A stretch of 64,000 nucleotides of DNA, from contig JABAKD010000025.1 in NCBI GenBank assembly GCA_012845835.1, forward strand, positions 10,981,264 through 11,045,263, written 5' to 3'. The position numbers were made by a program, and so were the translations under genes. The notes beneath the pieces are model-generated. The model searched no databases and was not told where the DNA came from. It worked only from the letters and a program-made list of their open reading frames with translations. The stretch is from Undaria pinnatifida. Its lineage: Eukaryota > Sar > Phaeophyceae > Laminariales > Alariaceae. How positions within the stretch are numbered: position 1 is the stretch's first letter; every line of letters begins with the position of its first letter. This document shows positions 53,101-64,000 of the stretch, piece by piece.

Positions 53101-56100
53101 ACTTCTGGTACCACGAGGATCGCATGGCCAGCTCGGCGTTTCCGACAATCCTCATAACATGAGACACGCCGTAGTTGACGAAGCCAACCTGGCGGCCGCT
53201 CTCGTCGTACGGACCGTTGAAGCCAGGACGGCTGATGGCTCCTTCTTCGATAAGAATCAGTGCGGCTCGGTACGCCTCCCTGCCAATCGAGAATGTTGAT
53301 CACATGGTTACGTATTCATCGCTGTCCAACGAAGAGGGGCATCGCTTGAATGTCCGGTCAGTACGTGTCAAGCACAAGCGTGTGGGCATTCGTGACCTCT
53401 CAGTCACCTGCAGGCGAACGGAAACGACGCCTGGGGGGACGTTGTGTATCGTTATTTTAAAAGGGTTCGTGTGGGGCCTTCTCGCTAGGAATTGGAAATG
53501 GTGAGTGCAGCGACCTCTCGAACCACGACAAGTATCTTTGGTTGAAAGGTTTTGCCGAAACAGGAGTCTCAAATGCAGTGCGAAACGACAGTAGAGTGCT
53601 CACGTGTTGATGGTGTCGGTGACTACCAGCCTTGAGAGATCGCGGGAGTTGCGAATGTAGCGCTTAACAGAGTCTTCCTCCTCCGGCGCGTCCGGTTTGC
53701 CACCGTTCTGACAAATCGCAGAGGGAGCGAGAAATCATTTCCAGTCGGGGTGAGAGCACGAATCGGCGAGATCAGAGCGGGCACAATGTCATGGCCGACA
53801 GGCAGTCCACCAGACAAACGGTACACTGCTGCCTATGCCAATCGTCACAATGGTGCGCAACTCACTATTCCCACATCTATCTATCATGTCGTTGTTCGCG
53901 GGAAAACGACACGCTTGCGGTTCTGATTGATGGGAAGCTGCGGCAGGGTTTCATCGTGAGATAATGCGGCAGGGTGTCATCGTGAGATATTTAATACAAT
54001 CACTTTGTTGCGATATTAGTTTTGAAGTCGCGCGGCTACGCCCCAACAACGACCAATCGAGTTGCGGAAATTCCCGTAACGGAATCAATCAATGTTGTTA
54101 CCAGATATAACCCGTTACCATATATAGTGAGAAAGCTAGAGGATTCGTCCATTCCGTTTCTCCCCTTCCATGTGCACTCCCGCGCCAACGATTGCCGTCG
54201 GTGCACACGCAGTTTATTTCCGGCGGTATGTTTTTCATGTGCTCCGACTAACCTGTATGCGAAGCCATTCGTCGTAGTCGACCATGTAGTCCACTCCGGT
54301 CGCAAAGGTCGTCTGTTGAGGCGTTACCGTGATGGAATCAATGGTAAAGTCCTTCACCAGTAGCTGTTTTGGCGCAAAGGCGTTGACAACGGGTCAACAA
54401 TGGATGGGAAATGTTGAAATCAGCGCGGTAGCGTTGTAGGCCTGAAATCTAAATATTTGACGAAACAGGTTATTCTCACAGCAGCTGGACCTGAATCGCC
54501 AGCAAGCGTTGTCAGGCATGGCTACGTACCATAATGAAATGGGCGCCAGCGCCGATGCCGGCACCTTGGCGATAGTAGTCCGCCCCGGAGTCTTCCGTTT
54601 CGCTTCGTCGATCCAACTCGTACAGTCAGAGAGATACGAACAGTCTCATGGAATCACAACGCCAACTTCAACCAACAAATCCACATAGCTTTGAAGCAAG
54701 CTATTCAGGCGTGGGGGAAGGTCCGAGAAAAAAATCACAACACGAACAGGCTTATGCACCGTACCTGGGAAATGAAGGGTCCTGTCTCGACACCGACCGC
54801 GGAAGACCGGAACAGCTGCGACTGCGGATCCGCTTTTCCATTTCTTCCGACGGCCACCCCGTTCATGTTGGCGAAGCCCGGCATCGTGGCCAAATTTTCT
54901 GTGAAAACAGAAGGTTCAAATAGTTATACCCAGGCAACAAGTCGTCGTTGGTACCGATGGTACAAAAACGATTGCAAAATCAAAATAGCGACGCCTTGAA
55001 AAAACACGTTGAATTGTTAGCTTTGTCGAGCAACTCGCGGAACACCTGGCAACGCTCGCGTACCTTTAATGTGAGGTAAAATGCAGAGTAGCATTAGCTG
55101 CCGCAAAATTGACTTTTCATCCATAATGACAGGTAGGTAGATATCGTTCCCAAACTAATTCACCACATAATTCGGCTATGCGAGCCCAGAATACACGAAC
55201 AGGTGACATGTATAACCCCGGGATCGTTATGTTGCCATCGGCCAGCTTTTAATTTTGCACTTTGCGGCTTCGAAGCTGGAAGTTCGCATTGGTGACAAAA
55301 GTGTTTTTTTTTATGGTATAACGATTTGTCGTCTCTTAAAGCATTCCGCTCGCTTGGGACACGAAATGTAGTTGGGGTACCTGCTGCCGCCACGGTTGCC
55401 TCGTCTTCGCCGTACTTGGAGAACGGCACGTCCCTAGTCAAGGCCATCCAATACAGCTCCGCCATTTGAGCGGCCTGAGGCGGAATCGTGAACATACGTT
55501 CGAACCAGGGTTCTCTCAGAAGGCATCCATCGACACATGTTACAACAAGGATAAACCTAAATATTCTGAGGCTCCTGGCTGGAGAAAGTATGTATCCCAC
55601 CCGATAATTCTTTTCAATAATAACATGTGCTCTATTTCCCTAATAACTGTTTTTCTACCGCGGACAGTTCCGTCGTCTATGCTCACAGAAACCACTTTTT
55701 TGTATACCACGAATTGTTTGGAATGAAGACCATATGGAGCAACTCCTCGGTTGAGCAGGCCCATCAGCCATATGGCAACCATCGCGCTACCTCTATCGAT
55801 GCCGTAATCGAGCGCAATATTTTCAGAGATACATTCGCGCAACAACGGCAACGCTCAACAGACAAGGTCTACGTCTGTTCCCCGAAATATACCGATACAC
55901 GCGCAAAGGACGACGTCTGTTCAAAACACCCGACGGGAGGCGAGCGGCAGGGTCTAACCAGAATACACTTCAGAGACTGGCAGCTACGGTGTCAAACGGA
56001 TCTGAAGACCGCAACTCACCAGGTCCTCGGAGTTGATGGCTGAGGCGCTAGGCATTACCAAGGCAGAACTGTGGCGAAATACGGCCGTTCATGGACAGCC

Positions 56101-58218
56101 AGGACCGAAGGGCAAGAAGAAAAGACGCAAATGTGGAATATGGTTCAGTACCCTGTTCGTTGACAAAATCATGGACATCGTCGGTGTCATTTTTCAGAGA
56201 AAGATGTCGGCAATGCACCAAGCGAACTTGGCTACGTCGCAGAGTTCGTCAATCCGCCGGGTGAAATGAACCAGAAGAGGTCAGGCACGAAACGAGCGAC
56301 GCATCGACGGGTTGACAGAAAGCGCCACCGACGCGAGAGGATAGAAGAGGCATATTGCGAAGATATATTAAACGCATAATTGAAGACGCCAGGCGTTGGG
56401 TACGATAACAGCAGGTGAATGCGGGCCAATGCCGTTGCAGAAACTCAAATATCCTGGCCGTCACAAGCTGCATCGAATGTCTTGATGGGGCTGCCCCGTC
56501 AACATCCACACCCAGGGAAACGCATCATGGTACGCTTTGAGGCCGACCACATCGTGTGTCGTACATGCTACGCGAACGTTTCTAATTGATGATGTCGTAG
56601 ACGACCCCGTTTAACGCCAATGACGTGTGGAACACAGCGTCTCGCGCTTGTTTCTTTAGCAGCGGGTGATTTAAGACCCTCGTTTACTTCGCTCAGGGGT
56701 CGCAGGTTCCTAGTTTACAGATTCTCTCTGGATCAGATACAGGTAAGGTGTTCCGGCATACACTTCGTCCGGGAAGGATCGAGATGGTTTATTTTTCGAA
56801 AGAGGGTGCAAGGAGCCGACCACTACATAGTACCTGGCGGGTCCAGCCATGTTGACCGCGAGGCCACCGAGAGGGTTGACCAGGAAGCCGTCCTCGTCTC
56901 CGGCCGGTACCTGCTCGCATGTGTCGAAGTCGCCTTCGGAAATACACTCGATCAGGGCGTCGAAGGCATCGCTGTCCACCTGGAGCGTGGCAGGTATGGA
57001 CGACAGCAGCGAGATATACGATACACGATGCGCGGATACAATTCAACATTGGAGCTAACTAGACAGTACCATCCGCGAAGCGTACAGCATATATATATAT
57101 ATGTAGAACACGTACACGATAAGCTATCGTACCTTTGTTGAGTGGTTTCGTAGGTAAGGAGGCAGGGTAAGGTCAGTCAGAGGCCTTTGGGTATCAACGT
57201 AAAGCCCTCACCGCCCCGTTCAGTACATCTTCGCCAAATGCCTCTACGTGCTGCGACTTCTTGCGGAGCACCTACAGTAGATAGGAATACCGACCTGACA
57301 TTTTTAATTCGATAGCTGCGCGGGGTTACTCTCTCAGTTCTCACCGCAGAAATATACATCACAGGGGGGTTTACCTGTCCTAGGCTGTCGTGGGGAAGCG
57401 ACTTGTGGAACGTGGCGGCGGAGGAGCGGTCTCCGTTGTTGACGTGTCGCGTATCCTCTGACGCCGTGAATTCGGTCTCTGCCCAGTCGATCCGCTGGGT
57501 CAGCACGTTGGAAGCTCTCTCCGCAGGCTGTGCGACACATCCAAAGGCATGTGGTAACAGGGGAAACAATAAACGTCAATTTGGAACAATACATGATCGT
57601 AGACGTGCATGCCTTCAGCCGTCGCTATGGCAACTAGGGAGGCTGCGGCGAGCTAGGTCAGTTGATCCAACGTTGCAGTACTAACCGAGGCATGCCGAAC
57701 AGGGGTATAGTTTCGTTTCACATTGCTTACTTCCTCTGTTTGAAAAACGTGTTGATGGCGTTTTATCACAGAGGTATTAACGTCTAGGTCGAGGGCCAGG
57801 TTTTTCCAGTATGGTGGGCTGATTGTATCAAGGAGCGGACATGTGCATGTGCATAACGTGGCCAGGTTTTAATGCTGAATAGATTGCAATCACCTCTTGA
57901 GACGGAATTCCAGACGGAACCAACCCTTGCTATCGCGCTCCCTAGGTAATATGGTACACACCAATCTAAAGTGTCGGTACTCACCGTCCCATTGACATCT
58001 AGGGCATCATCTGTCACAGGTCGGGGACGAGGGTGCCTTTGGAGACGACGCGAGCCATTGCTGTCCAAGGAGTTGGTCGAAGGTGATCCGATCGCATCCA
58101 CACCCCGAGTTGGGCCGTGATCATTTCCGTCTTGTCTTAGAGATTCCCCATTGGAACCGGGAAACAACCCCAGAGCGATCACGGCCATAGCACCGGCGGA
58201 TCCTGCAAGCCCCTTCAT
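50151..58218 (-). CDS. vBPO: Vanadium-dependent bromoperoxidase, 13 exons, 616 aa, secreted
   Basis: Exons on the minus strand: 58,218-57,985; 57,527-57,375; 56,979-56,834; 55,514-55,381; 54,898-54,765; 54,363-54,253; 53,707-53,604; 53,279-53,072; 52,755-52,594; 51,742-51,659; 50,980-50,829; 50,631-50,547; 50,294-50,151. All introns are GT-AG, the phases fit, and the sum is exactly 617 codons with a TAA stop. The enzyme oxidises bromide (and iodide) with hydrogen peroxide. The M at 58,218 opens a signal peptide ('MKGLAGSAGAMAVIALGLF'); an upstream in-frame codon at 58,260 is not preferred. Vanadate ligands are all present: K398 and R406 ('WYQKWNVHLFARPE'), S476-G477-H478 ('YPSGHAVQNGAF'), R541 ('VAFGR') and H547 ('CGVHWR'). 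Their spacings match Ascophyllum-type enzymes. Confidence 0.95.
55515..56833 (-). other. Large intron 3 of the bromoperoxidase gene
   Basis: At 1,319 bp this is the largest intron of the gene; the others are 197-851 bp. Some frames on both strands stay open for about 100 codons, but I recognise no gene or transposon in it. The flanking exons join 'NMAGPAR' to 'EPWFERMF' without missing conserved sequence. Confidence 0.6.
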
Positions 58219-61200
58219 CGTGCTAACCGAATTCTCCCTTGAGAAGTACTCGTTTGGCAAGATTTATTTGTCAATTGCGCCGACGAGCTTGTCACAACAG
58301 AGTACACATATAGTTTTCGAGTTTAGCACTTTTGTCAATCCATCAGCGCGCTACCTTGTTCACTGCACAAGAAATATTTGTTTGAAGAAGCGAGACAGAG
58401 TGCGGCAACGCCCCCCCCCCCCCGCCCGCATTCACATACGCTGCCGCACACGCAGGGAGGCGTCCATTCTATTCTTTGTAGTGGCAACTTGACGCGGCGT
58501 GCCTCGCACAGTTGAGATCTCACCTAGGCTGTGCTCGTAGGGGTACTCGTAGTCATGCACAGAACGTCATACGTCAACAAATGACTCAACTCTCGTGATA
58601 AGGTCTAGAGGCTCGTTATCCACTGAGCTTAAGTCGTTAGATAATGGTGTAGCAAGCCGCATTTTCCCGTTGACTGCTTCAGTTTACTGCAGTAAGTCTC
58701 GACCGGTCGGCAGCCAAGAATATGTGGTACGTCCATTCATTCCCCGAGTTGTCGCCGCAATTTCCGACTCTACTGTGATCTAGTCCGGTAACATGTATCT
58801 CGTCCATCACAACCCCTTTTCGGAGCCTCTATGTCCAACGGAGCTGCTTGTATTGCCTGCTTTCGAACCTGAGACGTGGTGTGCCCGCATGCACCTCTTG
58901 GGGTATCTTAGCGAATACCAATATTTTCTCACTACTGTAAAACGTTCTAAGATTAGGTCCATTCAGGTCCACTTACTCTGTGAGATATCCGAGGCTGGAA
59001 GTGAGTTCGCCCGGACGGTCGATGTGCTCCTCTCGTGCGACGGTAGACAATGGTTTGCTTCGAATACAACTGGGCGGTGCTGACAGTGGAATGACAACGG
59101 TGGGTTCGGAACCACGACGGTACCTATCCGTCCGCGGTCAACGTCATCCGCCACATCCTTGTAGCGGTAGAAGGTATTTTCCTGCAAGCTTCCGGACGTG
59201 GAGCTACAAATGCACTCTGTGGTCTTGTTCATTTTGTAATGTGTTTATCTTGAAGGCAAAATCGCAGAACAGTTGTATGCACCACTCCATTGATGTCCAC
59301 ATTTCCTTGTTCTCTTCATGATACGTGCGTAGCAACCCAATTCGAAATTGAATCCATTCTCCGGGACAAAATGCTCCGAATTTGTGTGAGATAATATATT
59401 ATGCAGTTCGCCCGAAATAAAGTGGTTGGCTCTCAGGTTTGTGACTTGCTGTACTACATGTGAGTTGCTGTGCTACGTAGTCCACATATGGAACTCGTCG
59501 TGCCTATCTCTTGGCCTATGGTCACTGACCAAAGCCGACCGTATTCGTTCTTTAGTATCGACGCAGGGATTACTCGATGACTTCTCCCGTGTACATTCCC
59601 AGGGATGCGGTGGACGAAACTTTTCGACAAACCACATTGGGTTTTGGTTGGGGTAAGAAGCATCCGGCACGTTTTCCTTGTATCATGCAGATCTCACCAT
59701 GGATACGCACGTGTGTATCGGATTATTTGGTACACGTAGTGTAGACTAGAGATAACTAACATTGACATGCACACACAGAGTATAGCATGAGTACTCTGAC
59801 GCCATTATTAGCGCATGCATGTTGAGTTCCTGGGATGCATACTTGGACACCGTATATTTTTGGATCGTGGCCTGTACGAGTGCCAGGCCGGAGTCGTTTA
59901 TTTAATGTTTCTTGAAAAAAGTTGTGTTCTATTCATGGGACGTTGGGACGACCTCTCGCCCTAAATCAATGATGTAAGCGGAACAAACCAATTTATACCT
60001 TTAATTTATGTGGGTGGGGGCAGCTGTGATAGGTCTAAAACGTTTACCTGGTATAGCACAGCCGTTGTTCGTAGGAACCGTGTACGTACATGAGTAAAAT
60101 ATTTAACGCCTGACATATTCGTAGTGGATAATATATCGAACAAACTGTTCTCGAATTTGTATGTGATGTTGTACTCTGTTGCCGTACGAAGTACCCCGCG
60201 CCCAGGTACATACAGCATTCTGTACTGGTAAATATATGTGTGTCGGCTTGACGCAAAACCTGTAACAGGTGCCTCTGACATATTGGTATGATCGTTATCG
60301 TCTGCCCATCTTCCCTCCAGTTATCTCCCTTATCGTGGCTAACACCAGCAGTCATATTCAAGGCCCTTTGCCCGACGTGTACATTGGGGTGCACGACATC
60401 AGCTGTGGTGGACCTCCAACGGCTTCCTGGCGTATTGTTGCGTCGTATCGTATCGCCCGGTCGAAACAGGTGCTCGAAATGTGCACAAACGCTTCAACCA
60501 TACTCGTTTAGTCTATAAAGACGTTTGTATTTCATACTTCCATATAAAATAAAATACTGCGAAAATTATGACGCGCTTGCTGAGGGTACCATACCGCTTG
60601 TTTGTCAACATGGTTGGCAAACTTTTCTTAAGTGTAAATACCCAACCCTAATCCTAACCTAATGAAACGCAGCCAACCAAATTAGGGTGAAACCTTCTTC
60701 GTGCTGTATCGTACACTGCTGTCTGCGTCAACGATGGTTTCGAACATGTGGTACGCTCCACTGCTGCGTTCGCTTGTTCTGTTTTTTTTTTCCTGCTAGG
60801 TTCCGACGGGTTTTGTCCGCTCACGCTCCCCATGCACCACCCATGCCACCAAGAAGCGCTTTGGATCCGGCAGGTACAAATCTAAAAAATAATTATACCA
60901 AAAATGGCTTCACTGATTTTAATCGAAATATACTTGTATAGTGCATTGTTAACAAATTCATCAAACGTGCACTTACTTGCGATCAACTGCATTATAATCG
61001 TACATATTCCCCCACCACCTGCACCATCGCCCAGACATAAAACCACGCGCATAGCCAACCCCTGCATCTATATGACACTATTTGTTCATCGTCCTCCCTC
61101 CCTAGACGAACGAGTAACTCCAATCAAGGGCCACTTAACAGGCTTCTCTCCCCGCTCCGCCCATACCGTAGGTAGCCGCCTTCATTTACACGGGATAAGA

Positions 61201-62130
61201 CTTCTTCAGTCCTTTCTTCCCTCTCGTCGACTCGAATCGAAACGTGCATACCCTCACTGCAAGACGCTTTCAGCAGTTAGTTGATACTATTAATAAGTAT
61301 ATTTTCCTTTTTTCTGATTGCAAGTGAAAACTCACGGGTACGACCCACGCGACATTCAAACTCCAGAACCAAGCCTTCTGATTTTTATTGTAAGATTCGA
61401 GGGTAATAACTACTAGACACGCGGGGGGGTGGGGTTCACATCCTTCATTGTTTTTTCTGTTTTTATTATTATTGTCGCATACCAGGTAATGTATGTTTGT
61501 CTCTTATTGGTTTTGTTTCGATTTCCTTCCTTCGATTCTGGAGGATTTTGATTGTTCGTCAGCGTGTGTGTAGCTTCCGCGTTGTTTACGGCAGTTTCTG
61601 TTTCGTACGTGTGTTTGGCAAATGTCATGGTTGGCTAAGAAATCCATTTACTGCATGCACACATTTGAACTCGACTCATCGTTCGGAAATGGAATAGAAA
61701 CATACGTATCATGTGCGACAAACTAGAACAGGAGCAAGCTCCCTTTCTGCTCCCCATACAGTAACGGCGTCTACAGCAGTGTAGCAGAATACTATTCAAA
61801 AGAAAAAAATACACTCCTCCAGCTGTGAGATCGATAATTTCGTCGAAACTCATCTTTGCAAGCTATGTGTGATACTCCGATCGCGCGTATTTCCGATCGC
61901 GCGTATTTCCGGGTGTGTGTGCTCAAGAAAGTTTTTTTTTTTTTTGCACACATCTACTTTCTCGCTTCTGGACAAGCCGTTGTGTCGTCCCTCTCTCTCT
62001 CCTGTTCTTGCCTTCAATTTTTATCGCGAATAGGGCTCAGCAAATCCCATTGCTCGTCCATTTTTCGTCGATTGATTGTTGCTAACTCACCGCGCTCTCG
62101 CGATATCCGTAAGTCAATTTGTGCGCGAGA
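58219..62130. other. Upstream intergenic stretch without secure gene
   Basis: A C-run of about 15 bases lies at 58,412-58,426. On the plus strand at about 58,940-59,220 there is a possible relic of an F5/8C (discoidin)-like exon: 'VDVLLSCDGRQWFAS', then after a frameshift 'RYFPASFRTWSYKCTLW'. This is weak. Other frames are short. A short CCCTAA-like string at 60,644-60,663 is not a telomere array. Confidence 0.35.
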
Positions 62131-62231
62131 GAAAGTCCTCACGAATTTATACGAATAGGCACTCGGGGAGATCCGAACTCACGAGACCGACATATACCAG
62201 GCTGGAGGATAAGGATAGGTCGGCGACTCCC
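62131..62231 (-). mobile_element. tRNA-derived SINE, copy 2
   Basis: The minus strand aligns with 45,008-45,115. It keeps a B-box-like GAGTTCGGATC and the 'CCCCGAGTGC' core, followed by 'TAAATTCGTGAGG'. The A-box area has diverged and carries a small deletion. Confidence 0.6.
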
Positions 62232-62649
62232 GTTGGAATATAATGCAACGCATTTTTTTTCATTTTTGAAATATAATAGGTTAATAACAAGTCGTTAATA
62301 ATGTCGTTGTGGTTGCGGACGTACGAACGGTCAACTCCGTGAGATTGGCATCCACTCTATATATATTTGACTATACTAAAGCATTATTAGTCTATTGATA
62401 TGACGTTGACGGCACATCATTTTCATCATGAGAAGAGTATCATATAAATTTGCTTTTAGTATGTAGTGGAGTATCATATATGACAGTTTCCAACTGGACA
62501 ACTTTCCAGTCCAACTGCTGTAGATCCTATTTGTTATCCCACCATTAACAGAGGAATCCTGAAGCTTTAGTCTAGTGCAACCCAATAATTTGCACTTTGC
62601 TTTCGAGGTTGTATTATTTTAATGCGCAACCCCCCGCCCGGAGAGGGGG

Positions 62650-64000
62650 GACGGAGATCCCGATACCCCACGATCTGCCTGGCTCGTTTATAGGCATACG
62701 TTCCAGCGAAAAACGTGAGTCGTTGCAAGATTGCGTCCAACGAACCCCACCGCTGGCCGTGCCGTTCATAGTGCTATGATCACAGCACTTAGCCCAGAGA
62801 GATAGTACACCCACAACGTATACGTAATATGAAACCCGCAGTGTCTGTGTATTCAACACATATCTGGCAAATTTCCCCCAGAGCAACGAATGCTTCGATG
62901 GCCTTGGGAGCCGCCGCTGTGGTCAGGACTGCTTCAGCCATTGACGCAAGCGTTTATTCAAATTCGAAAAACACAAATGTACACAGCCACTCCTCTCAGT
63001 GTTACATGGTTATGCGTGCATACCGCAATCCTCCCCTTTAACGAGGGCGTCTTCCAGAGCAATGCAAAGGAACGATGACAGTGCGACGCATCCCATGTCC
63101 CGCATATCAGGCAGTATCAAGAGCAACTCTCCCCGCCGAGGATCAGCCAGAAATACATCTCAAGCTTCACCACGGCACACAAACGGAAGAGGGCCCTCGC
63201 AGGAGAAAGGCCATTCCCCAGGACACACAACATACGTCGGCCACGTAGATGTAAGGGCGACCCCGACTCATTCACAGCTTTTGGCTGTCACCGCGATCGA
63301 CGCGAACGAAGCTCAAAACAGCTAAAAAAATTTGACGGAGTGGCACCAGTGATCGCCGATGAAGGTGATGCTAGTGGCTCGACGCACACTACACCCTAGA
63401 ACAAAACATACCACAACAAACTGGCATATATACAGGCATATATCTCTCTCGGCAGATGGGGGCAGTCACCCCCAACGCTATGCACTATATCAAAGCATCG
63501 AAAAACCTTGATTATCTGAAGAATGCCATAATCCGGACCACTTAGCAGCTGCGGACGCATATACACCGAATTGTGCACGCACAGAGTAAACGGCGTGGAC
63601 TGCAGCCGTAGACTTGAGATGCCTTGCGTACCACTCACGCACGGAGCAATCATTCCAAAAACATATTTAACAACATAATTTACAAACCCAAACGGAACGT
63701 GTTTCCACTGCTCCCCCCGTCCTCGCCCCCGCTACGTGTAAGTCCAATTCAGAGGACTGCAGGTGCATTGGAAGCTCAATGTTAACGTTGCGTTGGAAGC
63801 GCCTCCACAAGCAGAAAGGAGGGCTTCTTGATGAACACCTCCGTCCTTAAGGTTGCCTCTATTGTAATGTTCGCAGGAACACTGAACCACGATGGTCTAC
63901 GATGAGCTGCGCATAATCGCTCGTAGCTCTTTCACATTTTATCGGTGCACGACGTCGGTTGTTCGCTTGTCGGGTTGTGTACATACAGACAACAACCAAT
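62650..64000 (+). repeat. Flanking direct repeat, right copy (runs off the window)
   Basis: Partner of 48,335-49,990 in the same orientation. Homology continues to the last base of the window, so its right end is not seen. It lacks the MITE. In the left copy, the sequence after this point leads within 160 bp to the 3' end of the bromoperoxidase gene. Confidence 0.85.

Noticed and set aside
55540-55851. Minus-strand frame of 103 codons in intron 3 as an extra exon
   Set aside because: The flanking exons join in phase and cover the conserved core without a gap. The frame matches nothing in the family.
58258-58260. Upstream start of the bromoperoxidase at 58,260
   Set aside because: It would put 14 polar residues before the signal peptide. 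The M at 58,218 gives a normal secretory N-terminus.
60644-60663. Telomere-like CCCTAA string
   Set aside because: Only about three imperfect units. Too short to be an interstitial telomere array.
1-64000. Integrated large DNA virus (phaeovirus-like) segment
   Set aside because: I looked for viral hallmark proteins such as a major capsid protein, packaging ATPase or viral polymerase and saw none.

Overview
The window is nuclear DNA of a eukaryote, most probably a brown alga (Phaeophyceae). The main evidence is a complete 13-exon gene for a vanadium-dependent bromoperoxidase (50,151-58,218, minus strand). It resembles the Ascophyllum-type enzyme, and its twelve GT-AG introns of about 200-1,300 bp suit brown-algal genes better than the mostly intron-poor genes of red algae. 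No prokaryotic operon, rRNA or functional tRNA was found. The assignment to a lineage is inference from one gene and its intron style.

About two thirds of the window is transposable elements, many nested. 1,991-6,422: decayed Ty1/copia element (copia-1) that lacks an integrase. 7,506-13,140: second decayed copia relic on the minus strand (copia-2). 13,287-26,338: old, rearranged Ty3/gypsy-type element (gypsy-1) that has lost its reverse transcriptase and integrase, with a third decayed copia element (copia-3, 22,021-25,379) inserted before its 3' LTR. 29,902-43,909: pogo-like DNA transposon with terminal inverted repeats and a TA target duplication. Its transposase reading frame is interrupted by a young, nearly intact 10,150-bp Ty3/gypsy element (33,295-43,444, gypsy-2) with a TTTG target duplication.

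The most notable biology is in the two gypsy elements. Both carry a NADAR (YbiA-like) domain between the Gag region and the aspartic protease. The fold is associated with N-glycosidic cleavage of riboflavin intermediates and with removal of ADP-ribose from guanine. gypsy-2 keeps all recognisable NADAR motifs, plus protease, reverse transcriptase, RNase H, DD35E integrase, a chromodomain and an extra C-terminal Tudor-like region. Its Gag-to-protease frame is broken by two in-frame UGA codons, and the protease and RT frames meet at a UAAUG stop-start overlap.

The right third holds small dispersed repeats: a two-copy tRNA-derived SINE, a 269-bp foldback MITE whose empty site is also in the window, and a repeat of about 1.4-1.7 kb lying on both sides of the bromoperoxidase gene (48,335-49,990 and 62,650-64,000). 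This layout suggests that the gene may be one unit of a tandem array. Regions 1-1,990, 6,430-7,500, 26,340-29,900, 43,912-48,335 and 58,219-62,650 contain no gene I can identify with confidence.
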